9,242 bases of DNA from contig QMXC01000033.1 in NCBI GenBank assembly GCA_003661945.1, positions 1 to 9,242 of the forward strand, given 5' to 3'. Position numbers and translations under genes: made by a program. Source of the stretch: Candidatus Bathyarchaeota archaeon (lineage in GTDB: Archaea > Thermoproteota > Bathyarchaeia > Bathyarchaeales > UBA233). Below are positions 1-6,640 of the stretch, one piece after another; the first letter of the stretch is position 1, and each line of letters opens with the position of its first letter. The notes beneath the pieces were generated by a model. The model saw only the letters and a list, made by a program, of their open reading frames with translations, made no database searches and was not told the DNA's origin.

Positions 1-954
1 AATTTTCACTCCGAGGCTGCGTTGAAGGCTTCGCATCTGTTTAACGTTGTGATAGTTGCTGACAAAGGATAAGGGCAACCCCTTTACGGTTACCCAGCTC
101 AACGGAAAAGACCTCACCTTCGCGTTTTTCAAGTACTTCTTGTAGCAGAGCTCTCGCAAAAGCTTTCTCTCGTCGCGGCCTCTCTTTTTCACGAACATAG
201 GAGACTCGCATATAACGGTTTTCCGAGGCGCAACCGTCTCCAGAATAGGCGCTAAAACTTCGTCGTCTTGGATGCCAATAATGATGTCCGCTTCCACTTC
301 TTCGATTAGTCTAGCCTTGTATTCAACGGCTTCTTTGCCTTCTACCCATCCATCCGTATTAATTATCACGTAGTCTAACGGTTTTTCGGAGAGCTCATTT
401 TTGATTTCAACCAAGCGTTGAACAACCGTTTCTCTGGCTTTACTCGGCGTGGTGAAACCCACGAAACAGCATCGTTCAGCATTTAGGTCGAAGGGGTCTA
501 TTAACGGCTTTTTGACAATTGCATATCCTATCGTTGACGGTGGACCGATGTCTGACTGCCCTAAATCTCCGTCAATTATGGCTATACGCCTCTTGTCGCT
601 TAAGAGGCGGTTGCACAGATATGTGCATAGGCTGGTTTTACCAGAGTCCACGGCGCCCAGAATTACGATTGTGGAAAGAGGTTTCTCTGCTACGCGAACC
701 GTTTCATAGGCTTCAGCCCATGAAGCCGGGATGGTTGTGCCTTCAACCTCTTCGATGGATGCTCCTTCACCCATCATAACATTCAAGCTGAGAGGAGTTT
801 TCGCCTCGAAGGGAAGCCTTTTTCCACTTCTAATAAGAACCCGTCTTCCTTCTTTCAGAACAGCGCCGAAAACTTCCGCTGTCCCAGAAACTATGTCCAC
901 CGAAGCCGGACCGTCCACGAGCAGGGATTTCCCTTTCTCAACCTTTTTGTTCAA
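1..954 (-). CDS. Grc3/Clp1-family polynucleotide 5'-hydroxyl kinase, 3' end cut by window edge
   Basis: The product is predicted to transfer the ATP gamma-phosphate to 5'-OH RNA ends (or DNA) in the cytoplasm, as Clp1/Grc3 proteins do in tRNA and rRNA processing. 318 residues are visible with no stop before base 1; relatives are roughly 350 aa or more, so only a short C-terminal piece should be missing. Residues 10-88 match the beta-rich N-terminal domain of the family. The Walker A loop is GAVDSGKT (100-107). The family signature IIDGDLGQSDIG lies at 126-137, NTDGW at 199-203, and a basic lid (KKRGRDER, then LRELCYKKYL) at about 256-275. The start is TTG at 954: an in-frame TAG lies shortly upstream, there is no ATG or GTG in between, and a strong GGAGGAGG stands 10 nt ahead. 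The start lies inside the end of the preceding gene (17-bp overlap), implying coupled translation. The family is clear; the preferred substrate is not determinable here. Confidence 0.93.
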   Translation of the reverse strand, partial: MNKKVEKGKSLLVDGPASVDIVSGTAEVFGAVLKEGRRVLIRSGKRLPFEAKTPLSLNVMMGEGASIEEVEGTTIPASWAEAYETVRVAEKPLSTIVILGAVDSGKTSLCTYLCNRLLSDKRRIAIIDGDLGQSDIGPPSTIGYAIVKKPLIDPFDLNAERCCFVGFTTPSKARETVVQRLVEIKNELSEKPLDYVIINTDGWVEGKEAVEYKARLIEEVEADIIIGIQDDEVLAPILETVAPRKTVICESPMFVKKRGRDERKLLRELCYKKYLKNAKVRSFPLSWVTVKGLPLSFVSNYHNVKQMRSLQRSLGVKI

Positions 955-1597
955 CGCTGTTTCGCCTCCTCCTAGAGAATTTTTGTCCGGGACGGTTTGC
1001 TATTTTCACAGCTGACACCATGTCTCTTAACCCTCTTCTATGTTTCGTCTCCGCGAATAGGTGGCTGGTTCCTGTTTCTCGGACGGTTTCTAAAGCTATG
1101 TTTTTCGGCAGTTTCCGATCTAACGTATGTAAGAGGATTTCCTTGTATTTTGGAACTCCGTCGCCTATTTTGACCGTTATAGAGGAAGAGTTGTCAGCGA
1201 ACTGTGCCACGAGTTTAGAAATCTTGCGGATGGTTTCGGCTATGCTGAAGCTGTTCAAGGTTTCCACGACCTTTCCGTCGGCAACCACGGCTATGCCGAA
1301 GACTTCGCCGGGGTCCACTCCTATGATCAGCCTTTCGTAGTTCTGTTTTCCTTGAACTATGCGGATGGCTTCATTCACGATTTTAGACGGGTCGTCTACT
1401 GTTTCGTCGAAGACGAGGACATTGCTGTGCCTTATCATAGGCTGTTCTTTTGGCGTTGTTATCACTACCTTTACGTCCAGCGGAATGGAATCATCCGGCT
1501 TTAGGTTTAAGAACGATATCCGCCTCTGTTTAAGCTCGTTAACCAGCAAATAGTAGGCTTTCCCCGAAACTGTTGCAAGTGCAATTTCAGCGCGCAT
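938..1597 (-). CDS. Uncharacterised archaeal protein with RNase H-fold (RuvC/YqgF-like) C-terminal domain
   Basis: I do not recognise a named family for this 219-aa protein. Residues 1-85 form an alpha/beta N-terminal domain of unknown role. Residues 88-200 look like an RNase H-type fold: a first strand with IIGVDPG (D95) followed by GIAVV, a second strand with VKIGDG (D146), a third with ALETVRE (E170, E174), and a C-terminal helix RDMVSAVKIA (D192) that resembles the DAxxAxxxA helix of RuvC/YqgF proteins. The carboxylate spacing suits a metal-dependent nuclease, but an inactive fold is equally possible. A conserved-looking basic stretch with SHLF and KHRRG precedes the last helix, and the tail is Arg-rich. 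The ATG at 1597 has AAAGGAA 7 nt upstream. It is first in a unit with the Clp1-family kinase, which hints at a nucleic-acid end-processing role. Confidence 0.85.
   Translation of the reverse strand: MRAEIALATVSGKAYYLLVNELKQRRISFLNLKPDDSIPLDVKVVITTPKEQPMIRHSNVLVFDETVDDPSKIVNEAIRIVQGKQNYERLIIGVDPGEVFGIAVVADGKVVETLNSFSIAETIRKISKLVAQFADNSSSITVKIGDGVPKYKEILLHTLDRKLPKNIALETVRETGTSHLFAETKHRRGLRDMVSAVKIANRPGQKFSRRRRNSVEQKG
965..972 (-). promoter_or_regulatory. Shine-Dalgarno GGAGGAGG deciding the TTG start of the Clp1-family gene
   Basis: GGAGGAGG on the minus strand ends 10 nt before the TTG at 954. It lies inside the coding end of the upstream gene, where it encodes an Arg run. It is the strongest ribosome-binding sequence in the window and makes a TTG start credible although no ATG or GTG is available in frame. 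Confidence 0.75.
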
Positions 1598-1632
1598 GAT
1601 GTTATTCCTTTCACTTGAACATTACACAAAAC

Positions 1633-1644
1633 AAAATATTTAAC
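1633..1644. promoter_or_regulatory. Shared near-palindromic TATA-like element between divergent genes
   Basis: AAAATATTTAAC lies between the minus-strand RNase H-like gene and plus-strand radB. Its core AAATATTT is symmetric, so it can be read as a TATA box in either direction. Archaeal transcription usually starts about 25 bp downstream of the box centre. That puts the plus start at about 1664-1667, on or beside the radB start (leaderless), and the minus start at about 1612, giving a leader of about 15 nt that carries AAAGGAA. No other AT-rich box is present in this 66-bp gap. Transcription starts are inferred, not seen. Confidence 0.6.
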
Positions 1645-1666
1645 GTGCACGCTTATATTCGCTTTG

Positions 1667-2371
1667 ATGCGGATGCCTTTGCTACACGCGATTCCAACGG
1701 GATGCAGCAGACTGGACATGTTCCTAAACGGAGGAATAAGAAGGGGAGAGGTAATCCTAGTCTACGGAGAAGCTGAAACGGGAAAAACCACCTTTGCAAT
1801 CCAATGCATGGTCAACTGCTGCAAAAAAGGCTACAAAACAATTTTTATCGACGCAGATGGAACCTTCTCCGTGAAAAGGCTGACACAAATAGCGTCAACA
1901 AACGTCAGAGAAATCGCTGAGCGAATAATTCTCGTGAGACCTAACGACTTTGAAGAACAGACGTTAGCCATAGACCAGCTTGAAGGCTACTTAACAGAAA
2001 AAGTTGGGTTAATAATCGTGGACACGGTTACTTCGCTCTACCGCGCTGAACTGAACCAGTCCATGAAGAAGACCTTCAAGTTGAACAGAGAACTGAACAG
2101 GCAGCTGGGAACCTTGGCGCAGATAGCTAAAGCGAGGAAGATTCCCGTTCTGATAACAAGCCAAGTTCACGCTCTCTTCGGCTTGAATGGAATCAGCGTT
2201 GAACCCATAGCGACTCGTGTGCTGACTTTCTGGGCAGACACCGCTATAAGGCTGAAGCCCACCATGCAACGCGGCTTCATAAAGCTCATAGTAGAAAAAT
2301 CTCGGGGAAAAAACCGTTTCGAATGCTACGTTAGAATAAGCAGAAGCGGCCTAATCGAACAAACATTGTAG
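1667..2371 (+). CDS. radB: RadB, DNA repair/recombination RecA-superfamily ATPase
   Basis: RadB is an archaeal RadA paralogue thought to assist homologous recombination and repair by modulating RadA. The protein is a bare RecA core (234 aa) without the helix-hairpin-helix N-terminal domain of RadA, as is normal for RadB. Numbering from the ATG at 1667: IPTGCSRLD (9-17) opens the domain, Walker A is GEAETGKT (34-41), Walker B is LIIVD (115-119) followed by SLYRAEL, and an ITSQV segment lies near 163-167. Where RecA/RadA and most RadB carry Asp-x-Glu, this protein has FIDADG (D64), so Asp replaces the usual catalytic Glu. Possible starts are TTG 1664, ATG 1667 and ATG 1673. There is no Shine-Dalgarno and a TATA-like box sits about 28 bp upstream, which favours a leaderless message starting at 1667. 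It is first of three tightly spaced genes with carS and an aminopeptidase. Confidence 0.88.
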   Translation: MRMPLLHAIPTGCSRLDMFLNGGIRRGEVILVYGEAETGKTTFAIQCMVNCCKKGYKTIFIDADGTFSVKRLTQIASTNVREIAERIILVRPNDFEEQTLAIDQLEGYLTEKVGLIIVDTVTSLYRAELNQSMKKTFKLNRELNRQLGTLAQIAKARKIPVLITSQVHALFGLNGISVEPIATRVLTFWADTAIRLKPTMQRGFIKLIVEKSRGKNRFECYVRISRSGLIEQTL

Positions 2372-2374
2372 GTG
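2370..2374 (+). promoter_or_regulatory. Shine-Dalgarno AGGTG overlapping the radB stop codon
   Basis: AGGTG shares its first two bases with the radB stop TAG and stands 9 nt before the carS ATG at 2384. It also contains the only competing in-frame start (GTG 2372), which itself has no ribosome-binding sequence upstream. This favours ATG 2384 and suggests reinitiation by ribosomes finishing radB. Confidence 0.6.
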
Positions 2375-2383
2375 CCTAATCAA

Positions 2384-2890
2384 ATGTCTCTTGAACAAAT
2401 AGGCATGCTAGTTGCCGAGGCGCTCAAACTAGTCCTCCCAGCATACTGCGCAAACGCTGCGCCAGTCATCTTCGGAGGGGGAGCACCATTAGATTTCGGG
2501 AAAAACTTTTGGGACCAGCGGAGAATTTTTGGTGAGCATAAAACTTTTAGAGGTTTTTTCGCTGGACTCGTCATAGGAACACTTGTCGGGGTTGCTGAAT
2601 CCCTCGTTTTCGAGCAGTATCCGGTTTTTTCAGGAGTTATACTAGCGTTGGGAGCTTTGTTCGGCGATTTAGCTGGCTCTTTTCTTAAACGTCGAATAGG
2701 GCTTTCGCCGGGCGCCCCTTTGCCATTAGTAGACCAGCTTGACTTTGTTTTCGGAGCGCTTCTTTTTGCCTACACGTTCACCACGCCTCCATGGAGCCTC
2801 ATAGCAACGGCAATACTGCTCACATTGCCCATACACTTTTTAACAAACGTAATCGCATATGCTCTAGGTGTTAAAGATAAGCCGTGGTGA
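2384..2890 (+). CDS. carS: CDP-archaeol synthase (CTP:2,3-di-O-geranylgeranyl-sn-glycero-1-phosphate cytidylyltransferase)
   Basis: CarS activates the unsaturated archaeal ether lipid core with CTP, giving CDP-archaeol, the precursor for polar headgroup attachment in the membrane. The 168-aa polytopic protein has about five hydrophobic segments (roughly 8-30, 56-74, 82-100, 117-133, 137-160). Family hallmarks are all present: LPAYCANAAPVIFGGG (18-33) with PLDFG, then DQRRIFGEHKTFRGF (44-58), GDLAGSFLKRR (94-104), and LVDQLDFVFGA (115-125) with D117 and D120 as likely metal/CTP ligands. The C-terminus is KDKPW. Length is normal for the family. The start at ATG 2384 is preferred over GTG 2372 because of the AGGTG placed 9 nt upstream. 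The gene begins 12 nt after radB and ends 5 nt before the aminopeptidase start, so the three genes are almost certainly cotranscribed. Confidence 0.95.
   Translation: MSLEQIGMLVAEALKLVLPAYCANAAPVIFGGGAPLDFGKNFWDQRRIFGEHKTFRGFFAGLVIGTLVGVAESLVFEQYPVFSGVILALGALFGDLAGSFLKRRIGLSPGAPLPLVDQLDFVFGALLFAYTFTTPPWSLIATAILLTLPIHFLTNVIAYALGVKDKPW
2886..2890 (+). promoter_or_regulatory. Shine-Dalgarno GGTGA containing the carS stop codon
   Basis: GGTGA, complementary to the 16S 3' tail, includes the whole carS TGA stop and lies 5 nt before ATG 2896. The in-frame GTG codons at 2884 and 2887 lack an upstream ribosome-binding sequence, so the ATG is the better start for the aminopeptidase. Confidence 0.6.
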
Positions 2891-2895
2891 ATGAA

Positions 2896-3852
2896 ATGTT
2901 TGAAAGCCTTCCTATTATGAGAGGGGCATGGACTGCTGTAAAAACTTGTATGAACATAAAGCTGGGAGAAGATGTTCTCATAGTAACGGACAGCCACAAA
3001 CTTCGAATAGCCGAAGCATTGGCTTACGCTTCAACCATGACCGGAGCGCGGACAACAATTACTGTAATGAAGCCCGCAGAAACCCACGGTGAAGAACCGC
3101 CTAAACCCGTAAGGGAAGCCATGAAAGCCGCGGAAGCCGTTCTAATTCCCACCTCAAAGTCGCTTTCGCACACAGACGCCCGAAGAGAAGCGACCAAAGC
3201 AGGCGCAAGAATAGCAAGCATGCCGGGGATAACCGAGGAAATGATGAGCATAGGCGGATTAACAGCTGACTATGCGGAGATAACGAGGCTGACAAAGAAA
3301 ATAGCGGCGCTTCTCGAAGAAACACGCGTTGTAGAGCTTACCACGCCTTCCGGAACCAATTTGACAATGGTCATAGAAGGGAGAAAGCCCATTTCAGACA
3401 TAGGACTTTATCACAACCCGGGAGACTGGGGAAACCTACCAGCCGGAGAAGCATGTTTAGCGCCGGTGGAGGGAACAACCCGAGGAGTTCTGGTCATCGA
3501 CCACATGGGAAAAATCGTGCAGTCTCCGCTGAAAATCACCGTGGAAAACGGGTGGGCAAAGAAGTTCTCCGGACCAGACGCGTTTAAGCTTAAAAGCATA
3601 CTTGAAAAGGCTGATGAAAACGCGTACAACATAGCTGAGTTAGGTATCGGAACAAACAGCAAGGCTAGGCTAACCGGCGAAGTGCTCGAAGACGAAAAAG
3701 TCTTAGGCACGGTTCACGTAGCCTTAGGGGACAACACGTCTTTTCCCGGAGGACACACCAAAAGCAAAATTCACTTGGATGGAATACTGCTGAAGCCCAC
3801 GTTGAAATTCGACGGGAAAACCGTTATGGAAAATGGGGAGCTGAAGGTTTAG
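2896..3852 (+). CDS. M29-type (AmpS/leucyl aminopeptidase-like) metallo-aminopeptidase
   Basis: The product is predicted to remove N-terminal amino acids from peptides with a two-metal centre, probably as a cytosolic dimer; no signal peptide is present. The 318-aa protein (from ATG 2896) shows an alpha/beta N-terminal region (about 15-140) and a C-terminal catalytic region with the M29 ligand pattern in order: NIAELGIGTN (E248), EDEKVLGTVHVALG (E267, H274) and HTKSKIHLDGIL (H293, D295). The stretch GNLPAGEACLAPVEGTT near 179-195 is also typical. Bacterial M29 enzymes are about 400 aa, so this is a shorter archaeal form. Some relatives of this fold are not peptidases (for example NicX-type dioxygenases), so the substrate is uncertain. 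It is last in the radB-carS unit and meets the convergent membrane-protein gene with a 2-bp gap; no link to recombination or lipid synthesis is implied by its chemistry. Confidence 0.85.
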   Translation: MFESLPIMRGAWTAVKTCMNIKLGEDVLIVTDSHKLRIAEALAYASTMTGARTTITVMKPAETHGEEPPKPVREAMKAAEAVLIPTSKSLSHTDARREATKAGARIASMPGITEEMMSIGGLTADYAEITRLTKKIAALLEETRVVELTTPSGTNLTMVIEGRKPISDIGLYHNPGDWGNLPAGEACLAPVEGTTRGVLVIDHMGKIVQSPLKITVENGWAKKFSGPDAFKLKSILEKADENAYNIAELGIGTNSKARLTGEVLEDEKVLGTVHVALGDNTSFPGGHTKSKIHLDGILLKPTLKFDGKTVMENGELKV

Positions 3853-3867
3853 CTTTAGAATCTAAAC
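3847..3867. repeat. Inverted repeat at convergent gene junction
   Basis: GTTTAG (3847-3852) and CTAAAC (3862-3867) are reverse complements; an inner TTTAG (3854-3858) can pair with the same right arm. The element spans the stop codons of both converging genes (TAG on plus, TAA on minus). It is AT-rich and weak as a hairpin. It could help end transcription from both sides, but there is no long T-tract and the pairing may be incidental. Confidence 0.3.
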
Positions 3868-4283
3868 GTTAGCTTTGACGTGATTAGATACTCGATTAAA
3901 CCGTAGGCTATGAAAAAGAGCGAAACGCCTAAGAGAAGCATCAAATAGGCTTGTCTCGGCTTGTACACGTATTTGGTGCTCTGATACACGACGAGAAGGC
4001 CAAGAACAGCCAGGCCGTAAAGCACCATGACGAATACGCTTTCGCTTATTATCTGCTCGTTCAAGCTGGGATAGAAGAATAAGAAGCGGCCGCCGGTGTA
4101 CAATGCCACGGGATATTTTACAGATTCAAGGACACTGAATATTCCGCCGCCGAGCAGGAAGATGGCGAAGCCTATGAAGATAGCTGAAGTTATCAGAAGC
4201 GAAGGCTTAGCCGTGGAAACTTTGCGGTAGAATTTCTGCAGATAATAAGAAAGCGACGTTAGCTTTCTTTTAATTCGCACCAT
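3855..4283 (-). CDS. Uncharacterised three-helix membrane protein
   Basis: I do not recognise a family for this 142-aa protein. It has a basic, probably cytoplasmic N-terminus (1-26, many Lys/Arg), a first hydrophobic helix at about 27-50 (rich in Gly: FLLGGGIF), an extended polar loop at 53-80 with a distinctive PVALYTGGRFLFFYPSLNE segment, a second helix at about 81-100, a short basic cytoplasmic turn (KYVYKPRQAY) and a third helix at about 112-135. By the positive-inside rule the loop at 53-80 faces outside. The ATG at 4283 is 2 nt after the stop of the upstream zinc-motif gene, with GAGGAAGG about 10 nt ahead, so it is the third gene of the topA unit. Nothing in it points to DNA topology; the linkage looks like operon hitchhiking. 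Confidence 0.8.
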   Translation of the reverse strand: MVRIKRKLTSLSYYLQKFYRKVSTAKPSLLITSAIFIGFAIFLLGGGIFSVLESVKYPVALYTGGRFLFFYPSLNEQIISESVFVMVLYGLAVLGLLVVYQSTKYVYKPRQAYLMLLLGVSLFFIAYGLIEYLITSKLTFRF

Positions 4284-4285
4284 GC

Positions 4286-4504
4286 CTATTTGCCTTCCTC
4301 ATCTATCAAACGTTGGGCTACTTCTTTAGCCCATTCCCCGGTAAGGGGATTCTTCACAATCTCATTTAAATATTCCTTCCACGAGATGCCTAACGCTTTT
4401 TTCCAGTCCTCGTATTTCTCAACGAGGTTACGGTGAGCCGCCTCATGAAGCTCGCAGTATTCGCTATTTGCCGCCGTTTCCCTTTCGCATACTTTGCATT
4501 TCAA
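4286..4504 (-). CDS. Small CxxC/CxxH zinc-binding protein of unknown function
   Basis: The 72-aa protein begins with a compact metal site, C3-x2-C6 and C17-x2-H20, followed by a charged, Trp-containing helical region (KYEDWKKALGISWKEYL, about 30-46) and a helical tail ending in DEEGK. The start must be TTG at 4504, because the first two Cys fall immediately after it and no ATG or GTG precedes them usefully; a purine-rich GAGGAGAGGAAG lies upstream. The first 41 bp overlap the end of topA in a different frame, so expression is likely coupled to topA. Its stop is 2 nt from the membrane-protein start. It could be a nucleic-acid or protein-interaction adaptor; the function is not visible. It is judged a real gene from the zinc motif, the spacing and the coding continuity rather than from homology. 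Confidence 0.78.
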   Translation of the reverse strand: MKCKVCERETAANSEYCELHEAAHRNLVEKYEDWKKALGISWKEYLNEIVKNPLTGEWAKEVAQRLIDEEGK

Positions 4505-6581
4505 GACGTTTCTTCCTCTCCTCTATTAATGGACATTCAGGATTAAAGCATAAAGTCCAAGGTCTCCGCCCCTTCATTCTTACCTGTATCGTGGGCCATC
4601 CGCAGGCTCGGCACGGTTTGCCTAGAGGCTTTAGAGTACCGCGTTGCGGTAAGGGGAAAGACGTTGTGCATTTGCCTTTGAAATAGTTGGTGCATCCGAT
4701 GAAACGTTTTCCTGTTCGCCGAGAATAAAGTATCATAAGCTTGCCAGTGCCGCAGTTCGGGCAGTCACCTACCATTCGCTCCTCTATTCGGGCTTTTTTG
4801 ATGGCCTTGCTTAAGACCTCGCCGATTGTTTCTTCTTTCTCTTTAAGCCTTTCCAACGTTGGTTTGAGAAGCTCAACGGCTTCCACAATTATGGCTTCGC
4901 GTTTCTGTTTTCCCAGCTGAATCTGCTCCATCTTTTCCTCTAGCTCTCTTGTAAGCTCTACTGAAACCACGGGTGGACAGTATTTTTCCAGTAGTTCGAC
5001 TACGTCGAATCCGAGTCCCGTGACGATTATGCGTTCGTCTTTGATGTATTTGCGGTTATACAACGTTTGAATTATGTCAGCCCGCGTGGCTTTTGTCCCG
5101 ATGCCTTCCTCCTCCATTTTTTTAAGCAAGCTTCCAGGGTTGTAGCGTGGCGGAGGCTTGGTGAACTTGTCTTCTAGAATCACCTTCTTTATTTTAAGCC
5201 GGTCTCCTTCCTTTATAGGCGGAAGCATAACTTCTTCGGAGCGGATGTAAGGCGCGTAAAACTTTTGCCATCCTTCTTTAAGCGTTTGTCTTCCGCGGAC
5301 GAAGAAGCGGTGTCCGTTCACGTTTATGGTTACCTTCATACTCTGTTTGACCGCTGGCTCAGCGAAAACAGCCATAAAACGGCGAACAACCAAGTCCCAT
5401 ATACGCTTTTCCGACTCGTCAAGTTCTCTTTCGGGAAGATTTCCAGTGGGATATATGGCAGGGTGAGCTGGGTCTTCCTTCTTCCCTTCCTTTGGAACCA
5501 GCTCGGGTTTTCCGAGAAGCTCGGCTGTAAGCTTCTTGTATTTCGGAACTTTAGATAACCCTTGGAGAATCTTGCGGTAGTTAATCGCCGGCGGAAGCTT
5601 CTGGCTGCTGGTTCGAGGATACGATATCAAGGCTTCAAGGTAAAGCCGTTCAGCTATGCCCGAGGTTCTCCGCGGAGTGTAGCCGAACAAGCCGTAAGCT
5701 TCAGCCTGCAAAGCGCCCAAATCAAAAGGTATAGGCGGCGCCTGACGAAACTTTCTAACGTCTATCGACTCTATCTGCCCGTCTTTTCCTTTACACGCCT
5801 TTATTATCCTGTCCGCTTCGACCTTACGTTCGATTGTGGGCTTCTCGTATTCGGCTTCAAAAACGGATTTACCTATCTGAACCTTCGCCTTTATGCTCCA
5901 GAAGGGCGTAGGCACAAAGGAGCGAATTTCTTTTTCCCGTTCAATGAGGAACTTTAACGTTGGGGTCTGCACACGACCAGTGCTAAGAGTTGCATATTTC
6001 CCACTCCACCTTTTCGCCGCCAAAGTCAAAGCACGAGAAAGATTCACGCCGTAAAGCCAGTCCACCTCGTGCCGTGTTCGCCCAGCTTCTATCAAGGCAA
6101 AATCCAGCGTAGACAAGGGCTTTTCATAAGCAGTTTCCAGCTCCGGCTTAGTCAACGTAGAATACTTCATTCGCTTCGCAACGCTCTCTTTGTTGTCGCA
6201 GGCGTACTTCAAAATGCAGTAGCCGATTAGGCTGCCTTCAATGTCGTAGTCGCAAGCATCAACAAAATCCTCAGCGTCCTTCGCAAGCTTGGAAATCGTT
6301 TCAATCCACGTTCGAATTTTCTTGGCACCTCTTTCCGCCAAATGACGTGGAGCCCACTTGAAGCTGAAAACCGGATAATAATGCCTTCCGGTGCGTTCTT
6401 CCATAACCGTGTATAAATGCCCCAAAGCGGGAACTACAACTATGTCTTTGTCACGTTTCGCCACATAGTAGGGGACACCGTTTTCCTCGATTTTCTTAGC
6501 TTTCCCCTTCGCGTCCAACGCGTGCGCTATCCTTTGAGCCGCATCTGGCTTTTCCGTAATTATCAACGTGTATTTTCCCAT
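4464..6581 (-). CDS. topA: DNA topoisomerase type IA
   Basis: The enzyme relaxes negatively supercoiled DNA by cutting one strand through a 5'-phosphotyrosine bond. The 705-aa protein has a complete layout. The Toprim domain runs from about 4 to 150, with ITEKPDAAQRIA (E10) and ACDYDIEGSLIG (D111, D113, E115). The CAP-like and hinge domains include LSTGRVQTPTL (199-209). The active-site motif is ALISYPRTSS with Y321 as the nucleophile and R323. EEGIGTKATRADII lies at 491-504. Two C-terminal four-Cys zinc ribbons follow: C607/C610/C630/C638 and C657/C660/C678/C683. The CDYDIEG form of the Toprim motif is typical of archaeal members rather than the bacterial DPDREG. Start ATG 6581 is two residues before the conserved YTLIITEKP strand; the upstream purine run is only a weak Shine-Dalgarno. 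It is first gene of a unit with two uncharacterised proteins. Confidence 0.96.
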   Translation of the reverse strand: MGKYTLIITEKPDAAQRIAHALDAKGKAKKIEENGVPYYVAKRDKDIVVVPALGHLYTVMEERTGRHYYPVFSFKWAPRHLAERGAKKIRTWIETISKLAKDAEDFVDACDYDIEGSLIGYCILKYACDNKESVAKRMKYSTLTKPELETAYEKPLSTLDFALIEAGRTRHEVDWLYGVNLSRALTLAAKRWSGKYATLSTGRVQTPTLKFLIEREKEIRSFVPTPFWSIKAKVQIGKSVFEAEYEKPTIERKVEADRIIKACKGKDGQIESIDVRKFRQAPPIPFDLGALQAEAYGLFGYTPRRTSGIAERLYLEALISYPRTSSQKLPPAINYRKILQGLSKVPKYKKLTAELLGKPELVPKEGKKEDPAHPAIYPTGNLPERELDESEKRIWDLVVRRFMAVFAEPAVKQSMKVTINVNGHRFFVRGRQTLKEGWQKFYAPYIRSEEVMLPPIKEGDRLKIKKVILEDKFTKPPPRYNPGSLLKKMEEEGIGTKATRADIIQTLYNRKYIKDERIIVTGLGFDVVELLEKYCPPVVSVELTRELEEKMEQIQLGKQKREAIIVEAVELLKPTLERLKEKEETIGEVLSKAIKKARIEERMVGDCPNCGTGKLMILYSRRTGKRFIGCTNYFKGKCTTSFPLPQRGTLKPLGKPCRACGWPTIQVRMKGRRPWTLCFNPECPLIEERKKRLEMQSMRKGNGGK

Positions 6582-6640
6582 GCTATTTCCAGCCTTTCCG
6601 CGTAAACTGTGAGTTAAGCAAGGCTTTGAGAGATATGCAA

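Noticed and set aside
449..1015. Plus-strand frames of 86 to 94 codons over the first kilobase
   Set aside because: They lie antisense to the Clp1-family kinase, whose Walker A and DGDLGQSD motifs are read on the minus strand throughout.
1020..1340. A 106-codon plus-strand frame opposite the RNase H-like gene
   Set aside because: It has no motif and no ribosome-binding sequence; the minus-strand gene has operon context and structured motifs.
5562..5957. A 131-codon plus-strand frame inside topA
   Set aside because: It is antisense to the topoisomerase core, lacks motifs, and overlaps highly conserved topA segments.
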